Shown here piece after piece: positions 56,612-64,000 of a stretch of 64,000 nt of DNA. Origin of the DNA: Deltaproteobacteria bacterium (GTDB taxonomy: Bacteria; Desulfobacterota; DSM-4660; Desulfatiglandales; HGW-15). The position numbers were made by a program, and so were the translations under genes. Each line of letters begins with the position of its first letter. Positions within the stretch are counted from its first letter, which is position 1. The notes beneath the pieces are model-generated. The model ran no database searches and was not told the DNA's origin. It saw only the letters and a list, made by a program, of their open reading frames with translations. Location: assembly GCA_019310485.1 (NCBI GenBank), contig JAFDEF010000008.1, forward strand, positions 57,638 through 121,637, given 5' to 3'.

Positions 56612-58414
56612 TTACCTCCCCCTGTACATGGCCTCTATTAGGTCAAAAAAGGCCTCGTTAACGAATTTTCTCTTCACTTTCATAGTCGGTGTTACTTCTC
56701 CATCCTCTTCGTAGAGTTTTTTTGGCAGGATGGTAAATTTCTTGATTTGCTCCACCCTGGCGAGCTCCTCGTTGACCTTATCCACTTCACCCTGAATAAG
56801 TTTTCTGATCTGCGGTGCGGTGGTTAAATCCTTGTAAGTGGAAAACTGGATCTTGTTGTCCTGCGCGTATTTAACCACATTATCTTCATCAATCATGATG
56901 AGGCATGTCAGGTATTTTCGCCTGTCACCGATCACCACTGCATCGTTTATATACGGGCTGAACTTGAGTTTATTTTCAATAAATTGGGGAGTAATGTTCT
57001 TTCCGCCGGCAGTAACAATGATATCTTTCTTCCTGTCCGTAATCTTGAGGTAGCCGTCTTCGTCAATTTCACCTACGTCTCCTGAATGAAGCCATCCGTC
57101 TTTTAAAGCCTCCTCAGTTGCTTCGGGGTTCTTGAAATATCCTTTAAAAACGCTGGGAGACCTGACCAGTATCTCGCCGTCCTCGGCAATCCTCACTTCA
57201 GTTCCGGTAAGAGGAGGGCCCACTGTTCCAAACTTTACATATCCCACTCTAGAAACGCATGTCACACCGGTTCCCTCTGTCTGGCCATATCCTTCTACAA
57301 GATTCACGCCTATAGATTGAAAGAAGCGTAGCACATCAGGTGAAATGGGGGCGGCACCTGAGTATGCTATACGCATTCGATCAAAGCCCAGCCTTTCTTT
57401 AAGCTTGCCGAAGACCGCAAAATAGGCCATCCAGTAAAGCGCTTCAAGGTAGAGGGGAACTTTGTTAAAGTCCATCTTCAAGGTGGCCCTTTTTCGGCCG
57501 ATCTTCAATGCAAGGTGAAAAACAAGCCTCTTGAACCACGTGGCGTCCGACATCCTGATGTATATAGTTGAATAGTACTTCTCCCAGATCCTGGGCACAG
57601 CGTAACCTACGGTGGGCGAGACTTCCATCATGTTATCAGCCACGGTGTCCGGGCTTTCGATGAAATTTACCACGTAGCCATGGGTAATATGGCCAAGGAC
57701 AGAAAAGAGCTGTTCAAAAACATGGCAGAGGGGTAGAAAAGACAAGACCTCATCTTTGTCATTCATCGGGTTATCATGCGTGATTGCTCTTCCCATCCAC
57801 GTCAGATTTTTGTGCGTAAGCATGGCGCCTTTTGGGGGGCCGGTCGTGCCGGACGTGTAAATAAGCATGGAAATATCTTCAGGTTGAATTTCTTCCATCC
57901 GCTTCTTGATGAGTTCTGGATCCTCCTCGGCTTTTTTCTTCCCCATTTCCAGAAAGTCCTGGTAGGTCATTACCATGGGGTCCCTAAAGTGCCTGAGTCC
58001 TTCAAGGTCCCACACGATCACTTTCTTGAGCATTGGCGCATTGTCCCTGAACTTGAGCCATTTGTCGAGCTGCTCCTCATTTTCCACAAAGAAAAACTTG
58101 GATTCTGAATTATTTATCACGTACTCCACCTGTTGCCACGCGTTGGTGGCATAAATGCCAACTGCTGTTCCACCCGCCGATTGAATCCCAATGTCCATCA
58201 TGACCCACTCGGGACAATTGTCACCTATGATAGAAGCACAGTCTCCTTTCTCAAGACCCATCGAAATAAGGGCAGCGGCCACGTAAGTGACTGTCCTGAA
58301 ATACTCATCCCATGAAATATCGTGCCAGAGGCCGTATTCCTTTTTTCTCATGGCCACGCGGCTTCCGTATTTTTGGGCGGTTTCCCTGAAAAGCATGGGT
58401 GAGGTCTCTTTCAC
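56612..58414 (-). CDS. Long-chain acyl-CoA synthetase (AMP-binding)
   Basis: MLIYTSGTTGPPKGAMLTHKNL, VEGYGQTEGTGVTC, WLHSGDVGEIDEDGYLKITDRKKDIIVTAGGKNI. Confidence 0.95.
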   Translation of the reverse strand: MKETSPMLFRETAQKYGSRVAMRKKEYGLWHDISWDEYFRTVTYVAAALISMGLEKGDCASIIGDNCPEWVMMDIGIQSAGGTAVGIYATNAWQQVEYVINNSESKFFFVENEEQLDKWLKFRDNAPMLKKVIVWDLEGLRHFRDPMVMTYQDFLEMGKKKAEEDPELIKKRMEEIQPEDISMLIYTSGTTGPPKGAMLTHKNLTWMGRAITHDNPMNDKDEVLSFLPLCHVFEQLFSVLGHITHGYVVNFIESPDTVADNMMEVSPTVGYAVPRIWEKYYSTIYIRMSDATWFKRLVFHLALKIGRKRATLKMDFNKVPLYLEALYWMAYFAVFGKLKERLGFDRMRIAYSGAAPISPDVLRFFQSIGVNLVEGYGQTEGTGVTCVSRVGYVKFGTVGPPLTGTEVRIAEDGEILVRSPSVFKGYFKNPEATEEALKDGWLHSGDVGEIDEDGYLKITDRKKDIIVTAGGKNITPQFIENKLKFSPYINDAVVIGDRRKYLTCLIMIDEDNVVKYAQDNKIQFSTYKDLTTAPQIRKLIQGEVDKVNEELARVEQIKKFTILPKKLYEEDGEVTPTMKVKRKFVNEAFFDLIEAMYRGR

Positions 58415-58420
58415 TGGCCT

Positions 58421-59215
58421 TTATCTCCACCTCTTTTTTCTTTTCCAGCGCTGGTAGCCCTTGGCGGATTCCTCGGAACGGATACCCATGTAAAACTCCC
58501 TCACGTCCTTATCTTGCATAAGATCCCTGGCAGTGCCTTTCATCACGAACCGGCCGTTTTCAAGGATAAGGCCGAAGTCAGAAATAGCAAGAGCCATTCG
58601 GGCGTTCTGCTCCACGAGAAGAATAGTGACCCCCTGGCTGTTGATGTTTTTGATGATTTTGAAAATTTCGTTGACAAGAATGGGGGACAGTCCGAGAGAG
58701 GGCTCATCCAGGAACAGTAGTGTGGGCCTGTTCATCAATGCTCTCCCTATGCTGAGCATTTGCTGTTCCCCGCCTGAAAGAGTTCCTGCCCACTGGTTTT
58801 CTCTTGCTTTCAGAGGAGGAAAATGCTCGTATATCTGCTCAAAATCTTTCCTGATTTCAGCACGGTCATTCCTCAGGTAAGCACCCATAAGAAGGTTTTC
58901 TTTGACAGTGAGCTCCTCAAACACTTCCCTCCCTTCAGGGACATAGGAAATGCCCATGCGGACAATATCCTCTGTTTCTTTCCCATCTATACGCTTTCCC
59001 ATGAACTCAATTGTTCCTTTATCAGGCTGGTCCTCTATGAGGCCCATAACGGTTTTGAGGATTGTAGATTTCCCGGCTCCGTTGGCGCCCAGTATGGCAG
59101 TTATCGTTCCTGACTGCACGGACAGGGACACCCCCCGCAAGGCATATATCAGGCCGTAAAAGGTTTCTATGTTTTTTATTTCAAGCAATGTTTTCAAGGT
59201 TGTCCTGCTCTCCAA
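58421..59215 (-). CDS. livF: Branched-chain amino-acid-type ABC transporter ATP-binding protein LivF
   Basis: ILGANGAGKSTILKTVMGL, LSGGEQQMLSIGRALMNRPTLLFLDEPSLGLSP. Confidence 0.93.
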   Translation of the reverse strand: MESRTTLKTLLEIKNIETFYGLIYALRGVSLSVQSGTITAILGANGAGKSTILKTVMGLIEDQPDKGTIEFMGKRIDGKETEDIVRMGISYVPEGREVFEELTVKENLLMGAYLRNDRAEIRKDFEQIYEHFPPLKARENQWAGTLSGGEQQMLSIGRALMNRPTLLFLDEPSLGLSPILVNEIFKIIKNINSQGVTILLVEQNARMALAISDFGLILENGRFVMKGTARDLMQDKDVREFYMGIRSEESAKGYQRWKRKKRWR

Positions 59216-60023
59216 GGTATGCCCTCAAGACTTCAGGGTGCTTTTGTACTTCCTCGGGCGATCCCTCGGTGACGATTTTACCAAAATTAATAACCAGAAT
59301 ACGGTTGGAAATATCCATAACCATTTTCATATCGTGCTCTATGAGGAGAATAGTTATGCCAAGGGCATCCTGAATATCTTTTATCCAGAATATCATGTCT
59401 TGTTTTTCTTCCGAGTTCATACCGGAGCAAGGCTCATCCAGAAGCAAAAGCTCTGGTTCCATTGCTAGGGCCCTGCCTAGTTCCACCTGTTTCTGGGTGC
59501 CATAGGGCAGGGAGCCCACAAATTTGTTCCGAACTGACTGAAGATCCAGAAAATCAATTATCTCCTCAACCTTGCGTCGGTGGGCCACTTCTTCCCGGCC
59601 GGCAAAAGAGCGCTTTGCCCACATGATGGCACCACGCAAAAGCCCGGCTTTGATATACCTGTGCCGGCCGAGCATAAGGTTTTCCATGGTGCTCATATGA
59701 GTGAAAAGCTCTATATTTTGAAATGTTCTTCCTATGCCCAGCCTGGCAACATAGTCAGGTCTCTTGCCCTGGATTTTCTGCCCTTTAAAAATGATATGCC
59801 CGCCATCAGGCTTGTAGATACCATTGATGCAGTTAAAAAGGGTGGTTTTCCCTGCTCCGTTGGGCCCAATGATTGAGAAGATTTCTCCCTTGTGGACTTC
59901 AAAGCTGATATCGTTGAGAGCATCAAGCCCGCCAAAAGAGATCGAAAGGTTGCAGACCTCAAAAAAAATCGTTCGGTTTTTCGTTTCCAAATCTGCCCTC
60001 TCCGCCGCCGACCAGACCAACAA
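59181..60023 (-). CDS. livG: Branched-chain amino-acid-type ABC transporter ATP-binding protein LivG
   Basis: IIGPNGAGKTTLFNCINGIYKPDGG, LPYGTQKQVELGRALAMEPELLLLDEPCSGMN. Confidence 0.93.
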   Translation of the reverse strand: MLVWSAAERADLETKNRTIFFEVCNLSISFGGLDALNDISFEVHKGEIFSIIGPNGAGKTTLFNCINGIYKPDGGHIIFKGQKIQGKRPDYVARLGIGRTFQNIELFTHMSTMENLMLGRHRYIKAGLLRGAIMWAKRSFAGREEVAHRRKVEEIIDFLDLQSVRNKFVGSLPYGTQKQVELGRALAMEPELLLLDEPCSGMNSEEKQDMIFWIKDIQDALGITILLIEHDMKMVMDISNRILVINFGKIVTEGSPEEVQKHPEVLRAYLGEQDNLENIA

Positions 60024-60078
60024 ATCAGGCTGGGGGCATCTGATAGCCCCCAGCCTTGCTTCATTTTTTCCTTGCTTC

Positions 60079-61266
60079 CTAATCAGGCTCCATCCAGCCT
60101 GTCAAGCTCTTTGCCTTTCCGCCCTTTTCGCACTGAATCAAAAAGAGCTCCTTTTGTCCCTGCCTGCAGTAAGGATCGTTGGGATCAAATGGAGCGTAAT
60201 CTATACGCCCAAAAATGCCTTTGAAATTTCTGATCCCCTCCATTTCCTTTACAAAGCGTTCCCTTGTTAGATTCCTTCCGCACCTTTTGAGCCCTTCCAC
60301 CATTGGCTCCACAAAACCAATGCCCGCGTAGAAAAACACACCCCATCTCTCACCCTTGGCGGCGTACTTTTCAAAAGCTTTCTTGTACTTCAGCATTAGC
60401 GGAGAGGTGGAGTCAGGCAATTGCGCAAAAGAGCCTGTTATAACGCCTCTCCACAGCCCCTTGCTGATGGCCATCATGAGCGGAAAATCAGAGCACGTGC
60501 TGGTGCTCATCCACTGAGGCGTAAATCTCATGGCACGGCCTGTACCGATGATCCGAACGGCGTGGCCTGGAGCAACCCATAGAAGCACAAGGTCGGCCCT
60601 GGCTTTTCTAAGCTGCATGATATGTGGTTTCATATCTGTATCAGTCAACTCAACGGGAACTTTCGCAACGAGTTTCATGCCGTGTTTTGCAAGTTCGACC
60701 TCTGCTCCTGAGACTCCGTTTTTGCCGTAATCATCATTCTGGTAAGCGATTGCTATCCTTTTTTTGCCGAGTTTCTCTATTGCATATTTACAAAGGATTT
60801 TTGCCTCTGAATAGTACAGAGGATAAACCGCGAAAAGGTACTTCTGCGGCGGAGAAATCCAGTGAAGGGATCCGGCCGCAGGCCCCACCCACGGAATTTT
60901 TCGCTGCATCAGGTAGTCTTTGACCGCGAGTCCTGGTGCTGTACCCACGCCTGAAGCCCAGCCGAATATTCCGATACCCTCCTGCAATTCTTTTACGCCT
61001 GCCTTGGTTTTTGCAGGATTATAGGCATCATCAAACATATGGTATTCGATCTTTCGGCCATGAATACCCCCTTCCTCGTTTATCATCTGAAACAGGACGC
61101 CCGTACCGCGGGCTACGGCACCCCATGGCGCGGCAGGCCCTGTCTGCGGTCCCCATTGCCCGATACGGATGGTGGTATCAGTGACACCCTCTTCAGCAGT
61201 ACATATAGATGCCAAACCGAGAAAAACTACCAGTACCGCCAGCAACAAAAAAGTTGTCTTTTTCAT
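60079..61266 (-). CDS. ABC transporter substrate-binding protein (Peripla_BP_6/LivK-like)
   Basis: Signal peptide MKKTTFLLLAVLVVFLGLASICTAEEGVTDTTIRIGQWGPQTGPAA...; GRKIEYHMFDDAYNPAKTKAGVKEL. Confidence 0.93.
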   Translation of the reverse strand: MKKTTFLLLAVLVVFLGLASICTAEEGVTDTTIRIGQWGPQTGPAAPWGAVARGTGVLFQMINEEGGIHGRKIEYHMFDDAYNPAKTKAGVKELQEGIGIFGWASGVGTAPGLAVKDYLMQRKIPWVGPAAGSLHWISPPQKYLFAVYPLYYSEAKILCKYAIEKLGKKRIAIAYQNDDYGKNGVSGAEVELAKHGMKLVAKVPVELTDTDMKPHIMQLRKARADLVLLWVAPGHAVRIIGTGRAMRFTPQWMSTSTCSDFPLMMAISKGLWRGVITGSFAQLPDSTSPLMLKYKKAFEKYAAKGERWGVFFYAGIGFVEPMVEGLKRCGRNLTRERFVKEMEGIRNFKGIFGRIDYAPFDPNDPYCRQGQKELFLIQCEKGGKAKSLTGWMEPD

Positions 61267-61325
61267 GATGCTCTCTCCTTTCTTGGCTAAGTGGTTAGAA
61301 GTAGGCTAGTTGAATTACCCCAAAA

Positions 61326-62201
61326 CTAAACCTTCTTCACATAGTGGCGAGCGAAGAGGCCGCTCGGTTTAATACAGAGCACAAGAACTATGATAAAAAA
61401 GGCGACTGCCGACTTAAACTCAATTGAAACATAGCCCCCAAAGAGGTTTTCCACCACTCCGATTATGTACGCGCCAAATACTGAACCTGGCAGCGATGTC
61501 ATGCCTCCCAGCACCGCTGCAGCAAAACCCTTAAGCATGGGGTCCCACATCATGTAGGGTTGCATTATGGTTGGGGCTATCAGAAGCCCGGCAGTGCAAC
61601 CCACAAGGGACGAGATTCCCCAGGTGATCATCAAGATACGGTTTGTGCGGATTCCCATGAGTCGCGCTGCCATTTTGTTTTGCTGTGTGGCCTTCATGGC
61701 GATGCCGAGCTTTGAGTATCGCAGGAAAAGGAAAAGAACGGTCATGAGTGTTAATGCTACCACAAAGGTAAGGGCTTCCAGGCTGCTAACAAATATTTCT
61801 CCCAGGCTTAAGCTGTCATAGGGAGATAGTGGAAAACGCATTGTTTTCGGTTCGGCTCCAAACTTCCAGGATACAAAGCCCATCAGGATCATCTCTAGAC
61901 CAATGGTGATAATAATCATTCCGAGCACATTCGGTTCCTTGGCCCTCCTCAGGACGGCGAATTCAAGGAAAAACCCCAGCAAGAGAGCGAAAGCCAAGGC
62001 AGAGGGAAAGGCAACATAGAAAGGGAAGTGGTAATATTCTAGAACCATGTACGTGAGAAACACTGAAAGAAGAGCCATCTCACCCTGGGCAAAGTTGATT
62101 ACCTCAGAGGTTTTATAAATGATCACCATGGCAAGTCCCATGAGAGCATAGGAACTGCCCACGGCAATACCGCTCACCAGCGTCTGCACTAACTCGCCCA
62201 C
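61326..62201 (-). CDS. livH: Branched-chain amino-acid-type ABC transporter permease LivH
   Basis: QTLVSGIAVGSSYALMGLAMVIIYKTSEVINFAQGEM...AAVLGGMTSLPGSVFGAYIIGVVENL. Confidence 0.94.
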   Translation of the reverse strand: MGELVQTLVSGIAVGSSYALMGLAMVIIYKTSEVINFAQGEMALLSVFLTYMVLEYYHFPFYVAFPSALAFALLLGFFLEFAVLRRAKEPNVLGMIIITIGLEMILMGFVSWKFGAEPKTMRFPLSPYDSLSLGEIFVSSLEALTFVVALTLMTVLFLFLRYSKLGIAMKATQQNKMAARLMGIRTNRILMITWGISSLVGCTAGLLIAPTIMQPYMMWDPMLKGFAAAVLGGMTSLPGSVFGAYIIGVVENLFGGYVSIEFKSAVAFFIIVLVLCIKPSGLFARHYVKKV

Positions 62202-62284
62202 TGTTTTCTGTTTCTCCTTTTGTTACCGTATCCTTCTTTACGCCCCACCCACATGTTGCGCAAAAAGGCCGGGGCCTCCAAAAG

Positions 62285-63334
62285 CTAAAAGGGCCACGTC
62301 TTCCAATATAGCTTGGTACGGATCCAGATGCCGTAGATACCTAAAGGTTCGAACAGCATGATGGAGACCATGATTGATCCATAGATAATAAGCTGGATAT
62401 TTGATACACCGGTAATCGAAAAATAGCTTTTTGACAAAGCTTCAAGCCACCCTCCCAGGTATGGGATGCTCAAAATATTGCGGAGTTCGAGATCCAGCCA
62501 TGAAAGCAGGCACGCGCCTGCAATGGAGCCAAACAGAGACCCCAGGCCCCCCACCACAACCATTGCAAGGAAAATGATCGACATCAAGAGGCTGAAGATT
62601 TGTGGTTCTATGAACCGAAGCACGAACGCATACAGTCCTCCGGCCAGCCCAGTGTAAAAAGCACTCACAGCAAAAGCGAGCGTTTTGTAAAGCATAATGT
62701 TAACGCCCAGGGTTTCTGCAGCAATGTCTGCGTCACGAATTGCGATAAAGGCACGCCCCACCTTTGTCTTGACAAGATTACGAGCCACAAGTGTGAGTAT
62801 AACGGTGATCGTGATAAGAAGGTAGTAAAAATCGCGGTCTGAATCGAGATGCCAGGAAAAAATAGTCAACTCTGGAGCATGGAGACCCTGGCGGCCCCCA
62901 AAAAATCCGATTCTACCGATTACCTGGGTAATCGTGAGACCAAATCCGAGCGTTGCAATGGAAAGGTAAGGTCCCTCAAGCCGTAAGGCTGGGAGACCCA
63001 GGAGAAATCCTAACAAAGCCGCCCCAATAGCAGCCAAAACCAGGGCAACCAGAAAGGGCAAATGCGCTGATGTCATGAGGGTAATGGTTCCATAGGCGCC
63101 TATAGCAAAAAAGCCTGCATGCCCAAGTGAGATCTGCCCGGTGTAGCCAACCAAAAGGTTGAGCCCGATGGCCACCAGCACGTTTATTGCCATATAGTTG
63201 GCAAGATAAACGTAGTAGTTTCTGAAAAGGAAGGGGAAAAAGCCGAGGAACGCGATCAATACCAGAAACCAGAAAAGAACCACCTTGCTGCCAAAGAGCC
63301 TGACATCCTCGTAGTAGTCTCTTTTCATGTCCAT
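62285..63334 (-). CDS. livM: Branched-chain amino-acid-type ABC transporter permease LivM
   Basis: AINVLVAIGLNLLVGYTGQISLGHAGFFAIGAYG...VVVGGLGSLFGSIAGA; likely start MDMKRDYYEDV at 63334, ORF track reaches 63352. Confidence 0.93.
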   Translation of the reverse strand: MDMKRDYYEDVRLFGSKVVLFWFLVLIAFLGFFPFLFRNYYVYLANYMAINVLVAIGLNLLVGYTGQISLGHAGFFAIGAYGTITLMTSAHLPFLVALVLAAIGAALLGFLLGLPALRLEGPYLSIATLGFGLTITQVIGRIGFFGGRQGLHAPELTIFSWHLDSDRDFYYLLITITVILTLVARNLVKTKVGRAFIAIRDADIAAETLGVNIMLYKTLAFAVSAFYTGLAGGLYAFVLRFIEPQIFSLLMSIIFLAMVVVGGLGSLFGSIAGACLLSWLDLELRNILSIPYLGGWLEALSKSYFSITGVSNIQLIIYGSIMVSIMLFEPLGIYGIWIRTKLYWKTWPF

Positions 63335-63339
63335 AAGAT

Positions 63340-63481
63340 GAGACCTTTGCAAAATGCCGTCTTTTGCCCAATCTCTTCATCAGACTCAAATTTCAGTCCT
63401 CGAAATACTTCAAGTATTCCTGTGGCTGAAATCTTCGTCTTCCTTGACCTTGAACAAAACCGAATATTTTGCAAAGGTCTC
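63340..63481. mobile_element. Fold-back (palindromic) MITE-like element, about 142 bp
   Basis: GAGACCTTTGCAAAAT...ATTTTGCAAAGGTCTC 16-bp perfect ends; imperfect internal dyad centred on AATACTT-C-AAGTATT. Confidence 0.75.
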
Positions 63482-63523
63482 AAGACGGCATCTCCGGACA
63501 GCTTTTTCTTAGGCAGTATTCCT

Positions 63524-63877
63524 TTATTTTTTTGCAACTTTCTCAACGAGCTTCCTATAGTAAATCTGTTTTTCTTCCAACAGGGGAGATTTTTTCCCCA
63601 TCATGTTTAATTTCATTATCTTGTAGTTGATCTTTTTAATCAGACGATATCTTTCTTTTTCATCGGGAATGTTTGACAGCATATCTTCCATCTGCCTGAT
63701 CTCTTTTTTTTCTGCAAGCTCCGGGGGGAGACAGTCAGAATTCTTGAGTATCTTATAGGCTAGACGGAGATCCTCGGGGACGCGCGCGTCGTCCTGGAGA
63801 GCAAGAGGTTTTCCTTTGCCGGGGAGATTATCAAACTCGCCGTTTTTTAGGGCCTCTTTGATTTTTCGTTCTACCAT
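63524..63877 (-). CDS. DUF1992 (DnaJC28-like conserved domain) family protein
   Basis: MVERKIKEALKNGEFDNLPGKGKPLALQDDARVPEDLRLAYKILKNSDCLPPELAEKKEI. Confidence 0.9.
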   Translation of the reverse strand: MVERKIKEALKNGEFDNLPGKGKPLALQDDARVPEDLRLAYKILKNSDCLPPELAEKKEIRQMEDMLSNIPDEKERYRLIKKINYKIMKLNMMGKKSPLLEEKQIYYRKLVEKVAKK

Positions 63878-64000
63878 TTTAAGGTAACCACCGATTTTCG
63901 CGCTAATTTAACCGTCACAGGAATATAAGATTTTTAAGGTCAACGAATCATCTAAATTTGAGCTTGAGGTTAACGCCTTCAAGCCAGGACAGTGAGTTTG

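Noticed and set aside
1-64000. CRISPR array or recognisable phage/antiphage defence island
   Set aside because: No regularly spaced direct repeats, Cas genes, integrase, phage structural genes or known defence gene sets were seen.

Overview
This 64 kb window reads as a chromosomal segment of an anaerobic, probably Deltaproteobacteria/Desulfobacterota-like bacterium (lineage inferred from gene content only). It is densely coded, with no rRNA, tRNA or CRISPR array seen. Main blocks: (i) CstA, Zn-alcohol dehydrogenase, FHA-GAF sensor, IscU/NifU and Rrf2, CDF transporter, sirtuin; (ii) NrdD/NrdG with a putative tandem NrdR-box promoter; (iii) a glycine/serine C1 locus: LipB, GcvPB, GcvPA, GcvH, an Lrp-type regulator, a GcvT-SHMT fusion, a SerK/SbnI-like free serine kinase and a SerB homologue with altered HAD catalytic motifs; (iv) GltX, a broken ferritin gene, a cytidylate-kinase-like protein and an MglA/DUF4388-cNMP/PilZ-like signalling set; (v) YceD-RpmF-PlsX-FabG-AcpP-FabF; (vi) a triple-repeat zinc-ribbon protein, an HcnABC-like oxidoreductase triad and an AOR with its ferredoxin; (vii) PyrK/PyrD, IorA/IorB and an FrhB-like protein; (viii) a class II aldolase, Tm-1-like protein and RuBisCO-like protein operon; (ix) RpiB, an MBL hydrolase, an acyl-CoA synthetase and a Liv ABC transporter. 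The strongest leads are the GcvT-SHMT fusion with SerK and the divergent SerB, the RuBisCO-like operon, and a 24-bp-TIR MITE-like element that supplies the same C-terminal peptide (GSNLHI) and stop to both flanking convergent genes. All family assignments come from reading the translations and recalled motifs; no database search was run.
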